A stretch of 23,986 bases of DNA from Coptodactyla brooksi (GCA_033557675.1 JAWQRM010000336.1:1-23986), one strand, 5' to 3'; counted from the first letter of the stretch, positions 1 to 9,152 are shown. The notes: generated by a model from the sequence alone, not told the origin. Translations and numbers: made by a program.

Positions 1-22
1 AAAACGTACGTATAAGACGTGC

Positions 23-42
23 CTGAGATGCGCGTATCTCAG
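23..42. repeat. short perfect hairpin upstream of the PI3K promoter
   Basis: A perfect 7-bp inverted repeat (ctgagat / atctcag) surrounds a 6-base CG-rich loop. The pairing continues imperfectly outward into flanking gacgtg / cacgtg blocks. The right flank contains the E-box CACGTGA at 44-50. No function can be assigned from sequence alone. Confidence 0.5.
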
Positions 43-406
43 ACACGTGATGGACGGCTACTGCATCGGATACACGGTTTCCTACGATACGATGCGGAAA
101 ATTTAAACCCGTACCGTATTACACCTACGATATGACGCGACTATGTATCTGCGGATTCTCTGAAGATTCGCGTATCTCGCACGTAGTATCTACGCGCGAA
201 AGAGGGCTAATAACGGGTTAAGATAGAAAATCGCGGGGCAAAAAAAAAGGAGCGATAATCGGGACCGAGAAGCGGTAGAGAAGGCGAAGGCGGAGGTGGT
301 GGGGCGTCGATCGAGCGGCGTAGGGACGGCGCGAAATAGAGAGTGAGAGAGGAGGTTTAGCGCGCAGTCTCGTAAAACGTCGTGGACGGTCGGGCCGACG
401 GGTTGA

Positions 407-440
407 TCAGTCGTTTCGAGAAGGAGTAGAGGTACGGTTC
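407..440 (+). promoter_or_regulatory. candidate TATA-less core promoter (Inr + DPE) of the PI3K regulatory gene
   Basis: TCAGTC at 407-412 fits the arthropod initiator TCAKTY. Taking A409 as +1, positions +28 to +32 (436-440) read GGTTC, which fits the downstream promoter element RGWYV at its required spacing. No TATA box stands at -30. Transcription from here would give a 5'UTR of 168 nt before the ATG at 577. The spacing agreement is seen directly; promoter activity is inferred. Confidence 0.4.
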
Positions 441-504
441 GCGACCGCGGAAATGTAATCGGTTTGCGAACGCCGCGATTGCGAGCCAGGGACCGGTGTA
501 GTGA

Positions 505-530
505 AGTAGTAGTAGTAGTAGTAATAGTAG
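505..530 (+). repeat. (AGT)n microsatellite in the 5'UTR
   Basis: Tandem AGT triplets with one AAT interruption lie in the PI3K 5'UTR. In the frame of the downstream ATG the run is preceded by a TGA stop (502-504), so it is untranslated and supports the ATG at 577 as the start. Confidence 0.7.
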
Positions 531-576
531 GAGATATAGCGGCGAAAGAGATAGACAGATAATAGAATATGTTAGG

Positions 577-1140
577 ATGAATTTGGAAGAGAGACCGACG
601 ACGGGCGGCGAGGATTCGGAGGAGGCGGCGGCGGCGGCGGTGAAGGTCGGGATGTACTGCCAATTTCGCCTGCCCGACGTCAAAATGTCCGCGCCCGTCG
701 GCGTCGTTAACATAGACTCGGAAAATTACATGCTGCGCGGTATCAGTCCGGTGCCGGAGCAAAGGCCGCGTTCGTTCAACGTGAACGTCGTCAAAACCGC
801 GCCGGACCCGACGACGGCGACGACGACGACGACGACAACGACGACGACGACGACGGTGACGGTGACCGATTTCGGCACGAACGTCTTCCTCCGAGACGCG
901 ACGTCTAACGGATCGTCCGCCGTCGCCGTCGAGGCCGACGCGCCTCCCAGTTATTGTGCCAGAATTTTGTCGTTTCACTCGTTACTTTGCACCTGTTGTG
1001 TTTCCTGTTGCTGCATGTGCGGTTCTTTATGTTCCGCAGATTGCCACAATTGTTTCCATAAGGTCTGTTCGAAGTTCTCCGCGCGCTCTTGCCAAAACGT
1101 CTCCGAACCCGTTCAACAGCAAACTTTGGACTCCGAGAAG
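577..1140 (+). CDS. Pi3K21B: PI3K regulatory subunit exon 1: poly-Thr and cysteine-rich N-terminus
   Basis: This exon encodes residues 1-188 in phase 0 and ends at donor GTGAGT. It opens acidic and Ala-rich, then has 12 consecutive Thr codons (residues 82-93), almost all ACG. Residues 127-172 hold 13 Cys in 46 residues. The end of the cluster (Cys156, His161, Cys164, Cys172) follows the C1 spacing C-x4-H-x2-C-x7-C, while the earlier half is irregular. It may be a degenerate first C1-like repeat, a palmitoylated segment or another metal-binding knuckle; I cannot choose between them. There is no signal peptide. Confidence 0.75.
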
Positions 1141-4100
1141 GTGAGTGAAACGAGAGAAGAATCAAAAAAAAAACCGCGTACGTACGTCTTACGTAATTTA
1201 TACTAACGCTAGTTTATTGCCCAAAATCTGGTCGGAAATGTTACGGGTCGGGCCGTATCGAGCGAACCGCGTCCACAACAGTAACGGCCTTGAGTTAAAT
1301 TTATACTTAAATTATAGAGAGTACGCTAGCGGCAACGTCGCCGCCGAATTTCGTACGCCTCGCGCGCCCGCATTCCTCCGTACTATCGCCCGAAAATACG
1401 CGGGACGAGATAATGGTTCGAAAGGAGAAAAGAAAATTCCTAATAAGATTTACGACGTCGCCGCGCGGACTCGGAAGGTGAACCGCATATGCTAATGCCC
1501 GTTTCTCGACTTTTCTATTCCGAATTTTCAGCTGGCGTATACCGTATTATATTCTCCGCTTCGATTATATATTACCGTCCGTCTCGCGATAGGCGTAGAG
1601 CGGGCCAATAGGAAACGAGCTCGCGTTACTATGTTGCACGCCGCGAACGTGCTACTCTGCGCCGGACGAAGTCGGTCGGTCGCGTTACGGCTCGCACCTC
1701 GAAGGAGAGAACTATGAAACCGGTAAACGGGAGAAAGCTGCCAGTGCAAATAATGACGATTATGCCATGAAATAAAAACGAAACGGGAGCGCGAGTTTTG
1801 CTTTGCTTCGCTTTACTTTACTCTACTTTAACTTTACTTTACTTTACTTCGCTTCTCTCTCTCTCGTTCCCCCTCGTCCCTTTTCGCTTCTCATCTCCCC
1901 TTTGTTGTTTCTGTCGTTCCAGCCGATTACCGAATGGACCTCTTTGAACGTCGCGGAATGGATGGCCGCTTTAAATTTTTATTCCTACACCGACGTCTTT
2001 CGGTGTAAAGACGTTAAGGGGATCGATCTAATACACCTAGACGAAGATAAATTGATGGTAAGTACCTTACTATTATTATTATGATTTACTTCGTCCTCGC
2101 CTTTTTTTTCCTTTTTTTTTAAATTTTGCGAATGCCGACTTCTATATCGGCACGTACTTTAATTGATAATTATTTTAATTTATCTTATCGCGTTCGTATA
2201 TTTGACTTTTATTTCAAATTCTATTTTTTATTCGACGATAAACGGCGAAAAAATTTACCGTCGGTTCGAATAAAGATAGCTGAACTACGTACAGTGAAGG
2301 TCAAAATTGTAAGATTTCGTTAACTTAAACGAAGGAACGTTTTTTTAGTACTCTTAACGATACGACCTGCCTCAATACCGGCTATAAACGATTCTTCTAT
2401 AGGAAAACCATCTAAAATCTGATTTGTAAGAAAAAGTGCGTTTCCATTCTAATCTGTCTAAACCGTAGGACGAAGTCGATTAATAAATATTAATACATTA
2501 ATATACACAAGGATCATATATCACCCTGTAACTTTCTTATTTTCAGAGATCGAATTCTGAATTCCGAAACGTTTGAATAATGCCTGATTATCCATATTTT
2601 GGACCAAACAAACATTTTCCCCGACTTCCGGTTTGACCGGAAGTGAACCAATTTTTAATCGGACCCTGCATATTTTTTTAGTTATTGTGAAGTGTAAATT
2701 AACTCGAGTGCTTCCCCATGTATTCCATTGATGAAAAAGTAGATATGTTAGTGGAAGCCCAGTTTTGATGATGAGAAAATGAACTCGAGGACAATTAAGA
2801 GAAATAATTTTTGTTATTTCAATTCATTTTATGTTGGCTTACTAAATACTTCTGCCATAAAATCAAATTATAACATCCATTCACCTGCAGATATTTTCAA
2901 TAATAATCTCAAGGCAAAACAGGAAACGACATTTGTATAAAATTTAAACAAGACATGAATGCGTACTTAATGTCTAGGACGAATAAAAAATTAGGTTTCC
3001 TATCTTAGTTTTGCGAGTGTTGTTTTCTGGAAATTTTTGAAAATGTGAGAAATCAAGTAAAATTTTTCATAAATCACCACATCAATAGCTAACAAGGTTC
3101 ATGTCACGGCCACCTAAACTTTATACAATGAAATGCTTTCAAAATTTCATGTGATACATGATTAAAAAGATAATTTTAAGACGGATCAGGTAGGATAAAA
3201 AAATTATACCGGAAGTTGGGGAAAATGGTTGTTTGGTTCAAAATAAGAATAATCATGCATTATACAAACATTTCGAAATTCAGAATTCTACCTCTAAAAA
3301 TAAGAATGTTACTAAGTTAATAAGGAACATTAGAATAATATTAATTTAGGCCGAAAAAAAGGTAATCGTGAATATCCTTATAGCGATAAAAACGGCGTAT
3401 TTTTTTATCGAAAATTGTCGAAACGAACGTCGATAAAACAAAACGCACTTGTTTCTATTTTAATTGCAGTAGGTGTAACCGTTGGATAGATAACGCATTC
3501 CAATTAACTGGAATAATACCACTGAATCAACATTATCTTTTCTTTGGTTGATTGGGCGAACGAATTTTATTAAAAAAGTCGTGACAAGCCGCGATTAATT
3601 TTACGAATTCTCCGTAACGTTTTGCTGACTGTAAAGAAAACTGATAAAAACGTAGCCGATAAAAAATGGAATTAGAGAAACCGGTAATTACGATAATTTA
3701 ATTTTTAGCAGACACTCCCTACCTCCTGTGTGTGGTGAACAGGTCTATTGTGCCTATCCAAAGCTGGTCTTCCAAGTTCCATTCTGGAGATAAATTTAAT
3801 TCAATGTATTATACATTTATGTATAATTTATAATCAAAAATAACACTTAGAGTGTTATTTACTTTTCAAGTCTTCAATTTTAGCTCCTAGAAACTAGGAA
3901 CTATATTTTGGAAGGATTCAGGTTTGTCCTCTTATGTTTTAAACTTCCTTTCTATGTACATCGAATAAGCATGACAAGCCGTTAGTCCCGGCACCCTGTT
4001 GAACACCTTGTCTTATCATTAAGTTAATATAATGTGCAGGTAGCCCACGGTTTACACCGAAAATCCGCAGTGTGATCTCCGATTTACCACAACTAGATTT

Positions 4101-7100
4101 TTGGTTTAGCGTTACCGTATTTTCAGAGCTGTGACCTTGTGCATTCGTTAAACTAAACATTTGCATTGAATATATTTATTTTTTTGTTTAATATTGTTCG
4201 GTATGTAACAAAAACATTATGCCACTTTATTTAAAATGGAAAAAGAAAGGTTGGGGCAGTCAGGTCATTTTCAGAGATTGGTACGCAAGTTAGAATATAG
4301 AGAAAAGAATTTACCAGTCAAGGCAGTTGGACACTGCTCCTGGACATCCTGAAAACCTCGATGATATAAGAACACCAATGGATCTCAAGATTCTTATACA
4401 TTTATTTATTTATGTCTTGTGGATTAAATTATTATTCCAAGGGGATATCTGTTTAACAAATGAATCCTTCTCTTCGAGAGGTTTTTACAGCAGCACGCCG
4501 TAATATATTGCGGACAAAACTTAAAATTCCAAATAAATGTGAGGATTAAAATAGTAATGGAACCATTGTCCGGGTGGCGCCCGTATAATGTTAATGTTTA
4601 ATTTTGCAAATAGCGTCCCTGGATATATAAGATACGGATGATTGAGATATTGATATGCCGAGGAACGCAAATAAATATTGATAAATAGCACATAGCCCTT
4701 TGCATTATCGTAGGTTCTATTCGCTCTTATCTTAGGGACGTAATTCAACTGAAGGCGCAACTCAAACACCATATGCGCCAAATGGCTATTATATAAATTG
4801 ATTTTAGTATTTACTGTAATTGCTTTATTTGCAATAGATAACTGCGTGTCTAAACAACATTTGCAGAGAGAGCTATTTGTATCATACCACCTATCGTATT
4901 ATTTATGCTAGGTATTTTTTCATATTTCCTAACATAGTCGCATTGCATTTATTTTCTGTTCCAGAGTATGGGTATAAAAGACGAATTTCACCAAAAAGCA
5001 ATTTTATCCTGCATTGAGGAATTGAAAACGAAGCAAACGTCGAACGCTCCAACAACGCCGGAGATTAAGGCCGACAATGAGCCGGTAACGCAACACCTCG
5101 GATTAGCTCAACATAGTTTTAGTACATTAGAAAAATGCGGCAAGTGTCAAAAGTATTTACGGGGACTACTGCACCAGGGATTTTATTGCCAGGACTGCGG
5201 ACTCATTGCTCATCGGACGTGTGCCGCTAACGGGTTGCCGAGCTGCGTGGCCCTGGGTGAAAAAGTGAGCACTATGCCTACCGTCTTTGGTAGGAGTCTA
5301 TGTTCCATGTTTAACGTATCGGAAAGCCCTGCGCCCACAATTGTAAGTGTTTGCGTCTTTTCTACAGTGTTCGGTTAGAGAACGTTACGTTTTTTTCATC
5401 AGGTAATGACCTGCACGCAAGAATTAGAGGCGAAGGCGAGAGAAAACGTTAGTTTAGAACTTTATAATTTGTACGCCTCGACGGCTCCTACGGAATTCAA
5501 TGAAATTTGTAAGAATCTTAGCGATTATAACTTCGAGCGATCTATGCCGGATTATTCTGCAACGTGTATCGCTAGTATACTCAAAAAGTTTCTAAGGGAG
5601 CTCCTAGACCCGATCATACCGGTGCAATGGTACGATCTATTTTTGGATGCCGCATCAAGTAAGAATATTTCATATTATTGAGATAAAATTGCAAAGTCAA
5701 ATTTCGACTTTATCAAACCGATGCACTCGTGGTAAAAAGTTTATCATATCTGTAACGTCACCGATTTATCTTAGGAGGTCTTATCTATTTTTGGCTTGTA
5801 TTCATATTTGTATTATTAATTGAATATAACATTTTGAGATATAAAATTTTTAACTCTACAATAATATAATATAAATAAATATTAATTTATAGGGTCGAAA
5901 AATGACGATCAATGCGTTGCTTTGCTAAACCAATTGATTCAGCAAATACCGGAACATCATAGGAGTACTTTAAAGTTCATAATGGCCCATTTGTGCCGGT
6001 TGTGTCGGATGGAGTACGCTAGAGGAAACCGAAACCCACCCACAGTACTTATTCAAGTAATGTGCCATATATTACTACGACCGCCATGGGAGCATATTAT
6101 GTAAGCAAGTGACATTTTGAACCTTACTTATTTTGAACCATCGTTGCAAATTTTACCCATAATTTTATGTGTATATTTCAGCCAGGTGGTATATAATACT
6201 CACCATCATAATAGAATAGTGGAATTACTCTTGATGCGATGCGATTGGGGAGAAAAATTACCCGAGTTCGCGTCTGCTCCGGCAATCCCACCGAGAAAAT
6301 CGTCGCACATAGGACCTCCGTCCGCGATGAACAAGGACAAGCCACCTCCTAATCCGAATTCGACGAGTCTGCAGGAGGCAGAATGGTACTGGGGCGATAT
6401 TACGCGAGAGGAGGTGAACGAGAAACTTAGCGATAAAGTGGACGGGACATTTTTAGTCAGGGATGCCTCCAGTAAGTGCGGAGAGTACACGCTGACGCTT
6501 CGCAAGGGCGGGGCGAACAAACTAATAAAGATCTGCCATTCGAACGGAAAGTACGGATTTTCGGAGCCGTACCAGTATCATTCCGTAGTGGAGCTGATTA
6601 ATCATTTCAAAACGGTTTCGCTTTCTCAATATAACTCCTCCTTGGATATTAAGTTGCTTTATCCGGTATCGAAATACAATCAGGAGGAAGAGATGAGTAA
6701 TAACGAGGATATCGATAGGCTAATCGAGCACTTCGTCGATGTCAATAGGAGGTTAAAAGAAAAGAATTGTTTACTGGATAGGTACATGACGGATTTTAAT
6801 AAAACCTCACAGGAAGTGCACAGTAAACGTCAAGCGCTCACCGCCCTTAAGGAACTGGTAACCGTTTTTAACGAACAGGTGGCCACCCACAAGAATTTCA
6901 AAAAAGAGGCTCAACCGCACGAACTGGCGAAATTGAATGAGAACAACGAAATTCTCAATTCGCGAATGAAAATGATGGAGGAAAGTTGTGAACAATTGGA
7001 TGAAAATCTCAGGCAACGTGAGGATTACAATAGATCTTTAGAAAGAGAAATTGTATATTTAAAACCGATAGTTCGTGACCTAATGAAAGAACGGGACAAA

Positions 7101-8276
7101 TATCAAAGGTAAAGTATTACATAAGTGGCGCCCCGCTGTTTAGGGCCCAACAAATAACTCCCACTACACCGCACCCTTGCATTCGAACAATACAAATGAA
7201 AACTCCGCTAGATTACAGTTCGAATTATTAATTATCTGCTGTGAATGTTAAGAAATCTTTGAATAGGTATATGAAGCCTTTTAAAACCCTCATCCGTGGA
7301 TGAAAGAATCATAGGAGCGCAAGTAGTTATACGTGCTATATTATTATATGTAGGCTATATTATGTTAATCATTAAAGTTAGAAAGATAACGCAATACATT
7401 CCATTCCTTTTCCGTCATCATTTAATAATATTCCCTATGCCACGTTGCACGCAGTGCTCCTTGTTAGGTTGATAAATCTATATACGGTACTTGTATTTTG
7501 TACTTACATTTTAACTTTTATTTATTTCTTTCCGAACATTTAAAGTCAACGGACCAACAAAAGCATTCTTTCAAAACTAAAAGGTATGGCTTGCATTGCC
7601 TATGAAAGCACCGTTATATGTACATTCCTGCAACCACAGTATGTTCATCCACAATGAATAATTAGCAATTTTACACATCAAAGCTTGACACGTGTGTAAT
7701 ATATGACACTTTTGACGATGCCTGCAGATTCCGTACTTCTTAAATTGAAATAACTCGTAGTTAAAAAACACATTTTGTATAATACAAAGATTGAGAGTGT
7801 GGGAGATTAAAGATCAAAACGACGAATTTGTTTACTTTTGCAGGGTTTTGGTCCGACGCGGCATGAAGCAAAGTCGTATTTCTCAACTTCTCGAGGACCC
7901 GGACAGCGGCTGTGTGATAGATTCGGTAGATGACTGTGATGTAGAAACGTTGCCGCACAACGACGAAAAGACGTGGTTACTGTTGGACTGTGTGCGGTGC
8001 GACGCGGAACGGCTGTTATCCGGGAAGCCGGACGGGACGTTTCTAGTGCGGAAATCGAGTACTCACCAGTACGCCCTGTCGATAGCGTGCAACAGTGTCG
8101 TTAATCACTGTATAATACTGGAGACTTCGAAAGGGTACGGCTTCTCCGAACCTTACATAATATACGATTCACTCAAATCGTTGGTGCTACATTACGCGCA
8201 AAACTCTCTAGAAATACATAACGATTCTCTAAATACGACGCTTAAATATCCGATAAACGCGTACGCCGTCAAGTGA
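577..8276 (+). CDS. Pi3K21B: PI3-kinase class IA regulatory (p85-type) subunit with SAM, C1, RhoGAP-like, nSH2, iSH2 and cSH2 domains
   Basis: Seven coding exons join in phase: 577-1140, 1923-2057, 4965-5342, 5403-5658, 5893-6100, 6182-7108, 7844-8276. They total 2901 nt, or 966 aa plus TGA. By family knowledge the product binds and stabilises the p110 catalytic subunit through iSH2 and recruits it to phosphotyrosine (pYxxM) on receptors and IRS proteins at the plasma membrane. Visible domains are a cysteine cluster (127-172), SAM (about 189-254), C1 (283-327), RhoGAP-like (about 340-530), nSH2 (582-679, FLVRD Arg607), iSH2 coiled coil (about 685-840) and cSH2 (867-962, FLVRK Arg892). There is no SH3 domain, unlike vertebrate p85 of about 724 aa; Drosophila p60 lacks SH3 and the RhoGAP-like domain. 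The start is the first ATG after an in-frame TGA (502-504). All junctions are GT-AG. The SH2/iSH2 identification is near certain. The join of exon 1 to the rest rests on phase and splice signals only. Confidence 0.93.
817..855 (+). repeat. in-frame (ACG)n repeat encoding poly-threonine
   Basis: A run of ACG codons, with one GCG at the start and one ACA inside, encodes a Thr tract in PI3K exon 1. It is a trinucleotide microsatellite that can change length without shifting frame. Confidence 0.85.
1141..1922 (+). other. Pi3K21B: PI3K gene intron 1
   Basis: The donor is GTGAGT and the acceptor TTCCAG follows a long pyrimidine tract. The CpG-rich composition of exon 1 continues to about 1730. A degenerate (CTTTA)n pyrimidine microsatellite at 1801-1853 precedes the acceptor. 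Reading frames open here show no recognisable protein and I treat them as chance. Confidence 0.75.
1923..2057 (+). CDS. Pi3K21B: PI3K regulatory subunit exon 2: SAM domain
   Basis: This exon encodes residues 189-233 in phase 0 at both ends. It shows the first helices of a sterile alpha motif: WTSLNVAEWMAALNF, then YTDVF, KGIDLIHL and DEDKL. The SAM fold is completed in exon 3 by SMGIKDEFHQKAILSCIEEL, matching the family pattern L-x-x-LGI-x-x-x-G-H/F-R-x-K-I-L-x-x-I. SAM domains mediate homo- or hetero-oligomerisation. It sits where vertebrate p85 has SH3. Confidence 0.85.
2527..3314. mobile_element. non-autonomous TIR element (MITE-like), about 790 bp
   Basis: About 105 bp at the left end (2527-2640) match the reverse complement of the right end (3207-3314) with scattered differences. 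Shared blocks include gaattctgaatt, ccaaaca and cttccggt. The interior has no open reading frame. Just inside the left repeat, a perfect 9-bp hairpin (acttccggt / accggaagt, 2624-2644) frames the TTG loop. The ends are approximate because I could not define a target-site duplication. Confidence 0.7.
4640..4781 (-). pseudogene. possible decayed P-element-like transposase fragment
   Basis: A minus-strand reading contains SSAYQYL followed eight residues on by PGTLF. P-element/THAP9-type transposases have a conserved stretch with the pattern SPKAY-x-F/Y-L, then P-x-TL at about this distance. Only about 45 residues resemble it and one residue of spacing differs. The surroundings are AT-rich and decayed. 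It is a weak pattern match and may be chance. Confidence 0.25.
4965..5342 (+). CDS. Pi3K21B: PI3K regulatory subunit exon 3: SAM end, C1 zinc finger, RhoGAP start
   Basis: This exon encodes residues 234-359, phase 0 at both ends. After the SAM end and a Thr/Pro-rich linker comes a C1 domain: His283-x7-Cys291-x2-Cys294-x13-Cys308-x2-Cys311-x4-His316-x2-Cys319-x7-Cys327. All eight zinc ligands are present. The first gap is 7 instead of the usual 12 residues, so the first ligand-binding loop is shortened. Next comes TVFGRSL (339-345), like the FG-x-x-L block that opens RhoGAP domains. A 60-bp intron follows. Confidence 0.88.
5403..5658 (+). CDS. Pi3K21B: PI3K regulatory subunit exon 4: RhoGAP-like domain, first half
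   Basis: This exon encodes residues 360-444 plus one base of a split Arg codon (445). The segment CTQELEAKA and ELYNLYAS corresponds to the RhoGAP block ending in LYR-x-SGS. The arginine-finger position is Asn381 here. The later helix ILKKFLRELLDPIIP matches the conserved LK-x-x-LRELP-x-PLIP block, with Lys and Arg kept. It therefore looks like a structural RhoGAP (BH) domain without the catalytic arginine. Confidence 0.85.
5893..6100 (+). CDS. Pi3K21B: PI3K regulatory subunit exon 5: RhoGAP-like domain, second half
   Basis: This exon encodes residues 446-513, with split codons at both ends (Arg445, Ile514). HHRSTLKFIMAHLCRL matches the RhoGAP helix N-x-x-TL-x-x-L-x-x-HL. VLIQVMCHILLRPPW matches NLA-x-VFGP-LLRPP, with the family's conserved Asn replaced by Val. 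The intron before it is AT-rich (5659-5892). Donor GTAAGC is at 6101. Confidence 0.85.
6182..7108 (+). CDS. Pi3K21B: PI3K regulatory subunit exon 6: nSH2 and iSH2
   Basis: This exon encodes residues 515-822 with split codons at both ends. After the RhoGAP end and a Pro-rich linker (AIPPRKS, DKPPPNP) comes nSH2. It starts EWYWGDITREEVNEKL, nearly identical to vertebrate p85, with phosphotyrosine-binding Arg607 in FLVRD and ending LLYPVSKY. Charged heptad-rich iSH2 coiled coil follows. At the C-terminal end of iSH2, where human p85alpha has Asn before S-I-K-P (p110 C2-domain contact), this protein has Val before Y-L-K-P; that correspondence is from memory. Confidence 0.95.
7109..7843 (+). other. 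Pi3K21B: PI3K gene intron 6
   Basis: A 735-bp intron with donor GTAAAG and acceptor TTTTGCAG interrupts the iSH2 coiled coil near its C-terminal end. I see no gene, repeat or structured element in it. Confidence 0.8.
7844..8276 (+). CDS. Pi3K21B: PI3K regulatory subunit exon 7: end of iSH2 and cSH2
   Basis: This exon encodes residues 824-966 and the TGA stop, after split Arg823. It starts VLVRRGMKQSRISQLL, the iSH2 end. The cSH2 domain runs from TWLLLD (Trp867) through GKPDGTFLVRKSS (Arg892) and GYGFSEPY to SLNTTLKYPINAYAVK. The cSH2 resembles human p85 strongly in the GTFLVR, GYGF-x-EPY and HNDSLN blocks, so the protein end is complete. Confidence 0.96.
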
Positions 8277-9152
8277 TATATATATATAATAAATTGCTGT
8301 GAAGTACTTTTATTATTCCCATCAAGTTTTCTCGTGTATGTGATTTTATTTTAGTTGATTTATATTTATATAGGCACGTATAGTTATTTATGTGTATATA
8401 CGGTGAGTTTATTTATACAAGCAACAGGTTCCTGTTGCGGGCCTAAATAAATTCGTCGTATGCCTACGAGTACGTGCAGAAAAAAAAAAACGCAAATATA
8501 CGTGTATAGAGGGAACTTTCCGATAAACACCACGTTTAAAATGACTGTGATAAGTGTACTAAAGAAGAGGATTTTTTTACATATTACAAATAATTATTAT
8601 ATACTTCCGGAGGGAAGAGCAATGTAATCGCGAATATTACGTAATAGTGAGAATATGTGCGAATACGAGTCATTACCAAGTTACGACGCTTTGCGCACGT
8701 AAGGAGACCAGATGTGAATCGTTGTCTTCAGTTTGTTCGTTTGTCCAATTCGTAATATTTATATTTTTTCTCGTTACGTGTACTTGACGTTCTTCGGCGG
8801 GCTGTGAACGCATGTACCGTCCTGCCGGCTTGGTTTTCTGTTTTCTACGTTCTTTTTTTTTATTTTATTCTTTCGCACGTATTGTATTCTTGTTACTTAA
8901 GGACCGGTCAACTTAACATTTACTTTAGTCGATATTTGTCGAGTTTATTCTGTTTTATTTTTTTACGTTCACTCTCGAAATAAACTTTGTTCGAGGCAAT
9001 CACGAGGACTAGTAACTATCAGTTTAAGAGTAACAAATACAAAATCAACGTTTTCTCTTTATCTTTTGCACGTTTATATTTTTCATGTGAACTGAATGCA
9101 ATAAATATTGAAAATAATTCCGTACGAGTTTATTTCGTTTCATCCCGACGGG
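8277..9152. other. 3' flank of the PI3K gene and convergent intergenic region
   Basis: The + strand has AATAAA signals at 8288-8293, 8446-8451, 8979-8984 and 9100-9105, so alternative 3' ends are possible. The first lies only 12 nt after the stop and is probably too close to serve alone. On the minus strand AATAAA at 9129-9134 is 19 nt past the peptidase stop. The two transcripts may therefore overlap at their 3' ends. No coding sequence is seen. Confidence 0.6.

Larger units (their letters stand above)
2058..4964 (+). other. Pi3K21B: PI3K gene intron 2 (2.9 kb), repeat-bearing
   Basis: The donor is GTAAGT and the acceptor is TTCCAG at 4964. It contains a terminal-inverted-repeat element (2527-3314) and a probable degenerate P-element-like transposase remnant on the minus strand near 4640-4781. 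The remainder is AT-rich with no supported gene. It splits the SAM domain between exons 2 and 3. Confidence 0.75.

Noticed and set aside
190..1165. Long minus-strand open frames opposite PI3K exon 1, rich in Arg
   Set aside because: They are shadows of the CpG-rich exon and the ACG repeat; no family resemblance and the + strand frame has clear gene structure.
1145..1495. Open frame of 116 codons in intron 1
   Set aside because: It lies directly after a good donor in CpG-rich DNA, has no recognisable motif and would break the SAM connection.
3939..4166. Minus-strand 75-codon frame in PI3K intron 2
   Set aside because: I could not place it in any family and it has decayed, repeat-like surroundings; not strong enough to annotate.
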